From Silene latifolia (Eukaryota; Streptophyta; Magnoliopsida; Caryophyllales; Caryophyllaceae): 64,000 nucleotides of DNA. Within the stretch, counting starts at the first letter, position 1, and every line of letters starts with the position of its first letter. The DNA lies in the NCBI RefSeq assembly GCF_048544455.1, contig NC_133529.1:61078271-61142270 (forward strand), given 5' to 3'. Below the pieces are notes generated by a model. It made no database searches and was not told the DNA's origin. It saw only the letters and a program-made list of their open reading frames with translations. A program made the translations under genes and the position numbers. This document shows, in pieces, positions 45,049 to 54,845 of this stretch.

Positions 45049-45164
45049 GCAAAATATCAAACAACTCGAAAATAATTAGAACAACCTTGAGAGGATTGAC
45101 TTCCTCAAGGTAAAGAAAGACACAACTAAAAACAATTAATGAAAATCAAATAAATTGAACACCA

Positions 45165-45182
45165 TCCCCGGCAACGGCGCCA
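45165..45182 (-). other. Primer binding site, tRNA-Asp type (element D)
   Basis: Minus-strand TGGCGCCGTTGCCGGGGA, a perfect match to the end of plant tRNA-Asp. Four bases from the LTR. Confidence 0.9.
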
Positions 45183-45186
45183 TTTT

Positions 45187-46920
45187 TGGTATCGGTTCAA
45201 ACTCGTTGTCAAAGCTACCAACCAAAACAATATTTATAACTTCACAAACTACTCTTAGTAAAGAGGTAAGTAATGGTCGGATCCCAAGGGACGGGTATTG
45301 ATGTAGGATTTTCAATTGCAAGAAGCTATGTCTAAGGGTGTCACAAATTGGGTTGAGATGAGGTGTAATCTAAACTAATCAACAAGACAAATGTAAATTA
45401 ATGAAAGCAAGGTAAAGCAATTAAAGAAGTTTGTAAACAAATGATTAAAGGCACTAGGGTGTCATGGGTTCATAGGGAATTCATGGGAGTAGATCATACA
45501 AACATGTTCTCAATTAGATGCAAGCACTTATTGCTGTGATGGGATCGAGTTAGTATATATCTTACAATCCCTAGAAAGATTTAGGTCCCGGAGCCGAGTC
45601 GTCTAGACTGTACAACACCTATAAGTCAACTTAGTCTCCTCCTATTCAACTCTATGCATGGTCTAATGAGGGTCGAGTTGGTTTATGTCTTACAAGCTTC
45701 ATTGAAGAGATAAGGGATGGTCAAAAGATGCAAGGTTTCATAGTCTAGCATTTCATCAAACATAACATGTGCATAGGTTGAAATCACAACAAGCAAGCAA
45801 ATTAATTAAGAGAACATATTAGATTAAGCATATATCAATCCCCATATTTGTTTCCCTTAATTCCCCATTAACCCTAGCTAAAGAACTACTTACTCATGAT
45901 CAAGTTTAGCATGCTAATAAGGTTGTCAATCATACTAACAAAGCAAAACATGATGAATAAATGATGTGTTTAAAATTAATTAAGCAAGGGTAAAAAGGAA
46001 TTATACCTATGGAGATGATCCAAATAATAAAGCAAAGAATAATAGAAGTACTTGATGATTGATGGAAGGTTGTCAATCCTCCAATAAACCCAAATAATCT
46101 TCTAAATACCCAAATAAAAGGAAGAACAATTGAGAACTAAGGAAAGATATTCAGATGTGATTAATATTGAATTGTGTATTACAACTAAATTAAGAGAGGA
46201 TTAAGAGTTGATTATTCTAAGATTAAAGCTTGATTAAGATGAGATTAAAGGATTAGTTTAGATGATAATCTAGGTAGTACAATGGGGTATTTAGACTAAA
46301 ATTAAGTACAAGGATTAGGTTTACTAAGGGCTTAAATGACTATTAAGACCCTAAGAAAACTTAACAATCTTGCTCATCCCAAGGGACATGCGCGGATCGT
46401 CATGCAACTCCCACTAGGATCCGCTCGTCCTCATCTGAAGCACGGCCTGTCCTGTAATAAGATCTGCTCGGATCACAATGGAGACGCTCGTCATGTGGCT
46501 CTTCAATCTGCTCGTCCTGTGTTAAGGACGCTCGGATCCTGGCACTTTGGTACGCTCGTCCTGTGCTCAGGACGCTCAGATCCTGGCACAAGGTTCTCTT
46601 CTTGTTTGGCTCCTTAGCAATCCGCGGGGATCGTGTTGGGGATGTAAGGATATTTTCATCATTGCCCATTTCACTTCATTTATCTACTTAGGCCTCTAGT
46701 GTCGGTCTCCTCCTTGACACTTGGTCATTGGATGCGATCCATTTAGCTCCATTTCGCCTCATAAATGCAAGGTTAGCAATCCTCTCCTACCAAGGACACA
46801 AAACCTCAAAGAATATGCAAAATGGGAAACTAAAGATAAGAATTGACCCTAATATATGCTAGAAAGCATGGAAACGAGGCTAATTCGGGGACTTAATGTG
46901 CTCAAATATGAGTCACATCA
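45187..46920 (-). repeat. Element D 5' LTR
   Basis: TGGTATCGGTTC to GAGTCACATCA, 1.73 kb. The TATA site is weaker (TCTAAATACCCC on the minus strand near 46287). The motif array is at 46388-46583. No gene. Confidence 0.8.
46388..46583. repeat. CG-N2-CG array in element D LTR
   Basis: Sites such as GGATCCGCTCGTCC, GACGCTCGTC, GACGCTCGGATCC and GTACGCTCGTCC. The core is almost always CGCTCG, and arms are GATC or CGTC rather than GGATT. The same design with drifted arms. Confidence 0.7.
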
Positions 46921-47617
46921 ATTTTTCACCCTTGGTTCCTAATACCATGACTGTTTAAACCCATGCTTCGGTGATAATATTTGGTTAAATACATTTTAAG
47001 AAGGTATTTTAAAACCTTTTATTTCATTCCTTTAAATTTTCAAAACAAATGCATTAGTCATAAATACAAAATCATCCCTGGTTCTACATACCATGTCGGA
47101 TTTTAACCCGAGTACGATGATAAACATTGACTAATCACAAACAAATGAACTTAAAACAATTAGTTTATAATCATTTTCAAAACTATTCATGTCAAGCTTG
47201 CAAAATCTAACCCGACATCGAATATTGTCAATACAATGACGATTATTCAAGTCTCTTTTCAAACCAAGACGGGTTCAAACACCCTCTTTTCAAATCATTT
47301 TACAAACCCTTTAATGGTCAGAAGACGTCCCTCCCATCGTCTGTTGAACCGCGCCTAAACAGGCCACTCATTTTCCAATTTTCAAACCAGGATAAGCCTG
47401 TTTGCATCGCCGGATGGCTCGCGCCTATATAGGCTGCCTGATACGGACCCTGTTTCCTTCCACCACTTATCTAGGACGATCCCGACTTCGATGACGAATC
47501 TGCTCTTTTACATTGTATTTGCAAAACGCCTTACTAAGATAAATGGATCACGTTATGCACCATAAACCTAACTCGATAAATGGATGTTTAATTCCCGTCT
47601 TGCATGCAAATCAACTT
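46921..47617 (+). repeat. Region E duplicated segment, copy 1
   Basis: About 90% or more identical by eye to 52117-52873, from TTTTTCACC to GCATGCAAATCAACTT. It contains palindromic CGCGCCTATATAGGC and CGCGCCTAAACAGGCC. Copy 2 has two extra pieces of roughly 25-35 bases. At the right end it joins the truncated antisense ORF. Confidence 0.75.
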
Positions 47618-48188
47618 GGATGATCTCGCCAAGCACCAACCATGACGGATCCCTACCATGCTCCATTTGCTAAACTACATGCACAAGGGTCATACTACCA
47701 TAACACTTTGACCTCTCCTTCTTCAAGGCATCGACAAAGAGGTATGCATGCACTAGGCAAAAGGCAAGAGCACTTCTCCTAGCCTCCTCCGAAACATTAA
47801 CATCCAACCGGTTTGAGAAAATGTTGATAAGAGCCGACATATCCACACCATGAGGAGCAAGGAGAACGTTCACTTGGCTCGTTGAGAAGCTCAACATTGA
47901 ACGAAACTTCTCTTAATAACACAACCGAGTCGGGGGAAGCAGCGGAGTACAACCCGGCCATCCACCAATAGCACCTACTTCTTCGGCAAGAGCACAAATT
48001 TCGCCTTTCGGGAAAACGAAAACATGATGTTTCGAATCCCAAAACCGAGAGCATGATTCAAGGAACGAGGATTGCACCTTGACTTGACGAAGCACCAACA
48101 ATTGACCAACTCTCATTAAAACGAGTTGATTCTTCTCGGGAGGTGACAAATCCCGACACCAATGTCGCAAATTTTCAAAAGCATCCAT
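47618..48188 (-). pseudogene. Antisense plant-mobile-domain-like ORF, truncated
   Basis: Starts MDAFENLRHWCRDLSPPEKN at 48188. SSFLESCSRFWDSKHHVFVF and ICALAEEVGAIGGWPG resemble the DUF7745/plant mobile domain proteins found in Tat elements and MULEs. An in-frame TAA follows LCY at 47913. The same frame continues FRSMLSFSTSQVNVLLAPHG and HAYLFVDALKKERSKCYGSM, then TAG at 47670 and PSWLVLGEII to the junction. It has a TATA box on its own strand 86 bases upstream. Relatives are several hundred residues long, so over half is missing. Confidence 0.6.
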
Positions 48189-48273
48189 GAATTATTTTGT
48201 GGAAGAAGAAGAAAGGTTTTCATAGAGATGTTTTCGTGTTTCGGATAATGAAACAATGAAGCACAAACACCCC

Positions 48274-48281
48274 TATTTATA
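48274..48281 (-). promoter_or_regulatory. Antisense TATA box for the mobile-domain-like ORF
   Basis: Minus-strand TTTGTATAAATAGGGGTG is a strong plant TATA context 86 bases before the ATG at 48188. A start about 30 bases downstream gives a leader of about 55-60 bases. Confidence 0.55.
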
Positions 48282-49475
48282 CAAAACAATCAGCGCTTTT
48301 TTTTCCGAAAAAAGGGGAAGCTCTCCTCCATCGCCCATGGCCTCGCGCCTCTTTGGGCTAGTCCTCAGGATCCGCACCTTGATTTGTCTCTATCAAGTTG
48401 TGTTTCTTCCTGACACCTAAATCCTCCCGCCACAGGGCTCGCTCCTCCTCGGGCCTATCCAGGAGTTATTGTGTTTTCTCACACTCACATTTCCTTGTTT
48501 TCGCGTTTTACGAAATCCGACACGGTTTCCATGACGCAGCTTTAAGCATACGGGTTTTTCTCTTCTGTTTTTTTAAGGGGAAGGGCTAGTCGCCCTGATC
48601 CGCGACGGATCATTTCCATGTTAGTCGAAAATTCCGAATTTTTTTCGCTTTTTCGCATTTTCCACAAAAATCGAAAATTGATAACATGAAGACAGTTTTC
48701 TTCGAAAAATTCAGACTCTTGCAAATCCGAGTCATTATCTAAAAAATATCAAATCAAATACGCAAAGATCTCTTTTAAAATTCATCCATGACGATTTGAG
48801 TTTTAGTCTTCCGATTTACAAATCAATTTTTCGCAAAATTCAGTGCAATTTAATTCAAACATGGGTTAGTTGCTCAAAATTTCAAATCAATTTCTTTTGA
48901 AAAATCTAAACGTGACGACCTGTCGCGGAATTTTCAAAATTTAATTTTCAAATTTTACCTTCGAGTCATCGGGGTTATTTTTTACTTTCATGAAATGCTT
49001 TTGCGTGTTTACGTTTATGCGTACGTGCTACCTGTTGCTTGTTTTCTACACTACCGATGCAGGAACAAATGCAAAGCAAAGGGGAACTAGAAGCTGACCG
49101 TCCTTCTCCGAAATACAACACAAAAAAGCCAAAAACCAAATAAACCACAATCCAAAAACACATATATACAACCCGCCTCACGCAAAATACATCGACACAC
49201 GTTCGATACAAACGACTGAACATACAAAGAGGATCCAGTACAAGTATTTATCATACAGACACTGGCCTAAAATAACGAACTGGGGTTTATCCGCCACCTA
49301 CCGAACTAAGCACTCCCTATCCTTCCGATCGGAAAAGAAAAGTAGCAACATGAAAACCAAAGGAGTAAAAGCAGAAGCAGAGGTGGTTACCATGACGGTA
49401 ATACCTCATTCCTACTCCGTGAGAAAAAGGGAAACAAAGCCTGGCAGATTTCGGATGACATGACAATCAGGAATT
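48282..49475. other. Region E noncoding stretch 1
   Basis: No convincing gene. It has GC-rich words near 48330-48620 (CTCGCGCCTCTTTGGGC, GGAAGCTC) related to those in the duplicated segments, then AT-rich DNA. Confidence 0.4.
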
Positions 49476-49489
49476 TTGACTCAGTGCAT

Positions 49490-49660
49490 CACCCCGACGT
49501 TAACCCCCAATTGTCGGAATTCGACGACGAGAAGGAGCCATGACATAGGGCGCCCCCCGATGTTGAACCCCAATCATCGGAATTCAACAAAGATCGAAGA
49601 TGGTAACGTAGAACAATGCGCCCATCTTGACCCCCAATCATCAGACGTCGGAACCTCTGC
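49490..49660 (+). repeat. Imperfect tandem repeat, about 65-70 bases, three copies
   Basis: GTTAACCCCCAATTGTCGG, GTTGAACCCCAATCATCGG and CTTGACCCCCAATCATCAG recur at about 49499, 49561 and 49626, followed in the first two by AATTC(G/A)AC. Small ORFs here are repeat artefacts. Confidence 0.55.
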
Positions 49661-50774
49661 AGACAACAGCCAATGATCGATACTTGATTAAAGGCTGGAC
49701 AAAGCCACCACGGAGAAACACAACTCGACAAGGACAAGGCAACAACTGTCTCTCCTCCTCCGGGATCATCCTCTTCCTCGAAGGTCTCAGCAACGGACCC
49801 AGTCGGCCCAGAACACTCCCGTGCAATCAGGATAAAACAAAAACGTCAGCCGAAATTTCGGAATTACGAAGGCACAAAATGGATAAATCCAAAAAAAAAA
49901 AAACACACCTGCAAATGACAAACAAAAACAAGGGCAAACCCGCCCAAACCCAACCAACAAAAACAATAAACAATTTACAAAAAACGACTCGCCCTTCTTT
50001 TCAAGAAAAAGACGAGTCAAAACAACAGCAAAAATTTTCAAAAACCATCCAACACCTCAAGGCCCACACAAGGCCCGCAAGATAAACAACGAAAATCCCC
50101 GACACAACTGGGTATTTTTCACAGCTCCAAAAAGACAATTTTACGCCGATTCGGGCACAAACGGGTCAAGAATTCAAAATACGACCACAACAAAGCAACG
50201 TGATTTAATCACTTCTCAAAGTGACATAAACTACCGTTAAGGTCCATTTCAAGACAAACTGACTCAATTTGAGCTAAACAGACGCTTATTTCATCAGACA
50301 AAAGACCGTCACAAAAAGGCAAAAACTTAAATTTTTCCCACAACACCCAACGAAGGTTCAATATGGCAAACACGACTACAATACAACCTAGTGTGGCCTA
50401 CAACTCAAGCAAACAAACTTGACATTTGTGCAATAAGACGGTTTTCTCGTCTCATTCACGTTTCTCGAGCTTAGGGAGCGGGAACGGGGACCAAAATGCA
50501 AACTAAAAGCACCCCTATACTCCTAAACAGGTTTCTAACCTAATGCAATCATCAATTTCACTCGAAAATGGGCTAAAAAAATGCCGAAAACAATTTTCGA
50601 AAGGCTAGGGTTTCACCCTAATTCAATTGACAAAAAGACAAACAAATTTAAATGGATTCAAGAGGATTTGCATACCTTGACATGACATGATGACAAGGGC
50701 ACGACAACAAGCAATAAACAAAGTCGAAAATGGCGTCTTTTTTGTGTTTTTGTTGTTGTGTCGAAGAAGACGAT
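49661..50774. other. Region E noncoding stretch 2
   Basis: A-rich DNA with a run of A at 49891-49903. No supported gene. Confidence 0.4.
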
Positions 50775-50798
50775 GAGAATGGGGAGCTTCCCATTCTC
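50775..50798. repeat. Near-perfect 24-base inverted repeat
   Basis: GAGAATGGG, GAGCTT centre, CCCATTCTC. A second GGGAAGCTCCC lies 20 bases on. It could form a cruciform or RNA hairpin. Confidence 0.6.
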
Positions 50799-50925
50799 GC
50801 GTCTTTTTACAGAAAAAAGGGAAGCTCCCTTCCTTCGCAGATCTGCTCGCGCCTCAGTGGAGTGTCCGCTACGCATTCAGCGGAATTTTGGGCTTTGGCC
50901 CAATTCCCAACACAAATCACCAAAT

Positions 50926-51260
50926 TTTCAACGACGGCATTAAAAACCGTCACCTTTCAAATACAAGAACAAAATAGTGAAATTCAAATTCGCTATTTTC
51001 ACAAGATTTCAACGACAGCATAAAAAACCGTCATTTTTCAAATACAAAAAAAAACAAAGTAGTGAAATTCAATTTCGCTATTTTCAGAAATTTTCAACGA
51101 CGGCAATAAAAACTGTCATCTTTCAAATACAAAAAACAAGTAGCGAAATTCAAAATTCGCTATTTTCACAAAAACATTCAACAACAGCATTAAAAACCGT
51201 CAAACCTTCAAAGAGGGATGGTGAAATTCACTACCCTTTACAAATCTCAAATCGTGGGAA
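50926..51260 (+). repeat. Tandem repeat of 81-85 bases, four copies, each with two hairpins
   Basis: Units start near 50926, 51007, 51092 and 51176. Each has a GACGGCATTAAAAACCGTC stem and a second inverted part (AGTGAAATTC or AGCGAAATTC then TTCGCTATTTTC). Stem bases are kept better than flanks in the first three units. The fourth is eroded. Confidence 0.7.
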
Positions 51261-51550
51261 GACGAAATCGAAACCGTTATCCCCAAACACACGTCGAATG
51301 GCAGAATATACATCTGTCCTTTCTCTATAAAACAAACGGCATTAAAAACTGTTATCTCCCTCCGAGATTCAAAACCACCGCTGACCACGGGAGCCAGGCT
51401 CACAAGCCTATCCCTTTTCGGCGCCATAAACATTCAAAATAAACAACGAGATTCCCCAATAGGATATCGGAGGCTTCCTTACGTAGCCCGCTGAAATTAG
51501 ACGACCTCCCGAAATAGACCCGTCCAACGCGGCTATTTTCCACAGTCAAT

Positions 51551-51995
51551 CATCCGACATGGCTGGCGAGCCTCACAACGCACATTTATCATAGCTGGCG
51601 AGCCTCACAACGCACATTCGACATGGCTAGCGAGCCTCACAATGCACATCCGACATGGCTAGCGAGCCTCACAACGCACATCCGATATGGCTAGCGAGCC
51701 TCAAAACGCATCACATTCGACATGGCTGGCGAGCCTCATAACGCGCATCTGATATGGCTGGCGAGCCTCACAACGCACATTCGACATGGTCGGCGAGCCT
51801 CATAATGCACATTCGACCTGCCTAGCGAGCCTCACAATGCACATTTAACATGGCTGGCGAGCCTCAAAACGCAACACATTCAACGCGGCTGGCGAGCCTC
51901 AAAACGCAACACATTCAATGCGGCTGGCGATCCCCTTCAAATCCACAACGCGGCTGGCGAGCCCCTTCATATCCGCAACATGGCTAGCGAGCCTT
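51551..51995 (+). repeat. Tandem GGCTGGCGAGCC repeat, 14 copies of about 32-36 bases
   Basis: Consensus GACATGGCTGGCGAGCCTCA then CAACGCACATTC. Fourteen GCGAGCC or GCGATCC cores can be counted. The last three vary most, with CCCCTTCAAATCC in place of CTCACAACGC. Noncoding minisatellite in a Tat-like LTR or 3' region. Confidence 0.8.
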
Positions 51996-52116
51996 TGCCC
52001 ACAAATAAGAAATGACTCAAGGACATATCCCCTTACGTTCATTTCTTATTTGTAATCGGTCTTTACCATTTCAAATATTTCAAATCATTTTTACGATAAA
52101 CTTTTAACCATAAAAC

Positions 52117-52873
52117 ATTTTTCACCATTGGTTCCTAATACCATGACGGTTTAAACCCGTGCTTCGGTGATAATATTTGGTTAAACACATTTTAAGAAGG
52201 TATTTTTAAACCTTTTATTTCATTCCTTTACATTTTCAAAACAAATTCATTAGTCATAAATACAAACATCCTTGGTTCTACATACCATGTCGGATTTTAA
52301 CCCGAGTACGATGATAAAAATTGACTAATCACAAACAAATGAACTTAAAACAATTAGTTCATAATCATTATCAAAACTATTCATGTCATGCTTGCAAAAT
52401 CGAACCCGACGTCGAATATTGCCAATACAATGACGATTATTCAAGTCTCGTTCTTGATATCAACAAAAAAGCGGTCTAAACGACTTTTTCAAACCAAGAC
52501 GGGTTCAAATACCATCTTTTCAAATCATTTTACAAACCCTTTAATGGTCAGAAGACATCCCTCCCATCGTCTGTTGACCCGCGCCTAAACAGGCCACTCA
52601 TTTTCCAATTTTCAAACCAGGACAGGCCTGTTTGCATCGCCGGATGGCTCGCTCCTATATGGGCTGCCTGACGCGGACCCTGTTTCCTTCCAGTACTTGT
52701 CTAGGATGATCCCGACTTCGGTTAACCCGGATACAGGACGGGTCAGATGACGAATCTGCTCTTTTACATTGTATTTGCAAAACGCCTTACTGAGATAAAT
52801 GGATCACGTTATGCACCATAAACCTAACTCGGTAAATGGATGTTTAATTACCGTCTTGCATGCAAATCAACTT
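52117..52873 (+). repeat. Region E duplicated segment, copy 2
   Basis: Partner of 46921-47617. It continues past the shared end into the LTR tail. Upstream it reads AAAACATTTTTCACC, the uninterrupted form of the site where element D sits in copy 1. Confidence 0.75.
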
Positions 52874-53404
52874 TAAATCCAACTCGACATCAAATACTTG
52901 ATACTTGGATTAAAACAACCAACATAGAAAGCTCACATGTTAGGTTCAAACTTGTGGATGCGCATTCATGCATTTACCCGTTTTATCAACTTTTGCATTT
53001 AACCAACCAAGATCGATCAGTAGAGGCCGCTACCGCGGGAGGGATTGGGTGTCCGATTAAAGAGCTTCCCAATACGTACCTTCGCCTCTTACTCAGAAAC
53101 TTTGGATAGTGGACGACCTTATCTAGGGCGTACGAGAGTCATTCTAGAGATAGGATGCTAAAGAGGGACGATTCCTTATCTTTTGTACCTATGTCAAACA
53201 CCGCTTCTTCCCTTGGTTGACCTAGGTATAAAGTGGATTCGAACGGGTTCCAAGCATCCCACAAATGCTTGGTGGCGATTCCGAACATCTCTTGCATCGT
53301 TTCGAGACCCTTGCCGAGACGAAACCGACCGATCTAAAACGATCCGGTCGAAAGCATTTTTACGCCACCGAGCGTGGCTTTCAAAAGACCGCTGCATGTC
53401 CACA
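52874..53404 (+). repeat. Tat-like LTR end
   Basis: GGTTCCAAGCATCCC, TTGGTGGCGATTCCGAAC and CATGTCCACA resemble the end of the Tat LTR at 20406. The following GTTTGGCTTGGCG starts like a Tat primer site and then departs. Confidence 0.5.
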
Positions 53405-54845
53405 GTTTGGCTTGGCGTGCAGGTGGCCCGTGACTACGGATAGGTAGGCGGCTCTCGCCCGCAGACCGGCCTGTGGCCCATGACCACACCCATTACCAGT
53501 TTTACCTTATTACAACCATTTAAATTATCGGTTAACATGTTTTAATTCATGTTTGATATGTACATTTTTTAATGGAAGACAAGTGTCTGTTTGGTTGATG
53601 CGTGACTTTTAGAAATCAAGCAAGGAGTACGAGTGGTTTCATTTCTGGAAGGCGTAATGGTGTAAAATAGGACTTTTAAGCTAGTGTTACGTTGTAATGA
53701 ATTTATTTAGGTGTGTCATGTAAAGGCAAACTGAGCCTATTCAACAGCTATGTTCATGAAACATCAGTTCATGCCATTATTCCAAATGGCATAACAGTAT
53801 AGAATATATTTTCATGAACGCTCAAATTATCTGAACTCGGCAATGTGTAATGGAAGGGCATGTTCCATAATTTTGAATCTCTTATTTTGTGTTGGAAATT
53901 GTCTGCAATAGTTTTCTATTTTATAGCACTCGTTTTGCTTTAATTGACTCGTTGTCATAGTATACTGTTTCAGCCACGGATATCAGAAAATAACATCGCA
54001 TACCATCAATTAATACTATTTTCGTGCTTGTGATTTTTTTTGAACTCGTAAAATGTTGTGCGTTAAAAAATTCTGAAAGGAACACCTTATTTGCTGTCTT
54101 GAGCGTTTGTTGGAAACATTAGTTTTACTCTATGCAATTTCAAGTTATACACTATGAGTGTGTCAACCTAAAGTCAGTTGTTTAAATCTTTATCATACTC
54201 ACCTGTTGTGCGTAAGCAACTAATTGTAGTGAAACAAGACGATAGCTCAATATCGGCACATTCACAACATATTATTATGCATATTCGAAACCCATGCATA
54301 TCACATCCTATGAACAATCATCCATGCCTTCCTCTTATGGTTTAATGTCAATAAACGTGTGTTTCTATTCACGAAGCTGATAGTCACACTATTCGACCTA
54401 TGTAGGCACCTGTATAATTCTTGTAGATACACCATTAAATTGCAAGAAAAAAAAAATATTAAAACAAATCAACCATAAATCCTCTAATCCTTGCCCCATT
54501 AGTATTTTTCTTCAAACTGTTGTGATAGTGATCCGTAACTCTTTTCGTCCTTCAGTCCTTAAACCAATGAAGCCTAACTAAGATTTAAAATTATACATTT
54601 TCCATCTTTTAATATACAACAATACGAGTATATAAAAAACAAATTACATTCAGTACATAACCTAAAATTGCGGAAAATTCTCGTTTAAACCATTATCCAA
54701 AACACAAAAGACACTCCAACTATTTATGTGTATTTTGTCGTAAATGTTATTTAATTAGTTTTAGCACATAGAATTTTATAAAAAGATCATAATTTATTTA
54801 CTTTTAAAGAATTTACTATAATTAATATTGTACCAGTGTATGAAG
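53405..54845. other. Stretch with nothing recognised
   Basis: The first 100 bases are GC-rich (GGCGGCTCTCGCCCGC), the rest AT-rich. No ORF, repeat or element end is seen. Confidence 0.4.

Larger units (their letters stand above)
42858..46920 (-). mobile_element. Element D: pol-less Athila-derived element, minus sense, truncated in protease
   Basis: Protease and gag (42858-45048), leader, primer site and 5' LTR (45187-46920). The missing part (protease end, ORF1, 3' LTR) should lie left of the window beyond F and C. Right of its CA the sequence is ATTTTTCACC, which at 52117 occurs uninterrupted in the homologous segment of region E. Confidence 0.8.
46921..53404 (+). mobile_element. Region E: Tat-like LTR and 3' region with antisense ORF
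   Basis: Two homologous segments in the same orientation (46921-47617 and 52117-52873), an antisense mobile-domain-like ORF, several tandem repeats and an LTR end of Tat style. That end (TTGGTGGCGATTCCGAAC ... CATGTCCACA, 53404) resembles the Tat LTR above (GGTGGCGACTCC ... CGTCCACA) and is followed by GTTTGGC, as in a Tat primer-site region. The LTR start was not found. Antisense ORFs between pol and 3' LTR are known in this lineage. Confidence 0.5.
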
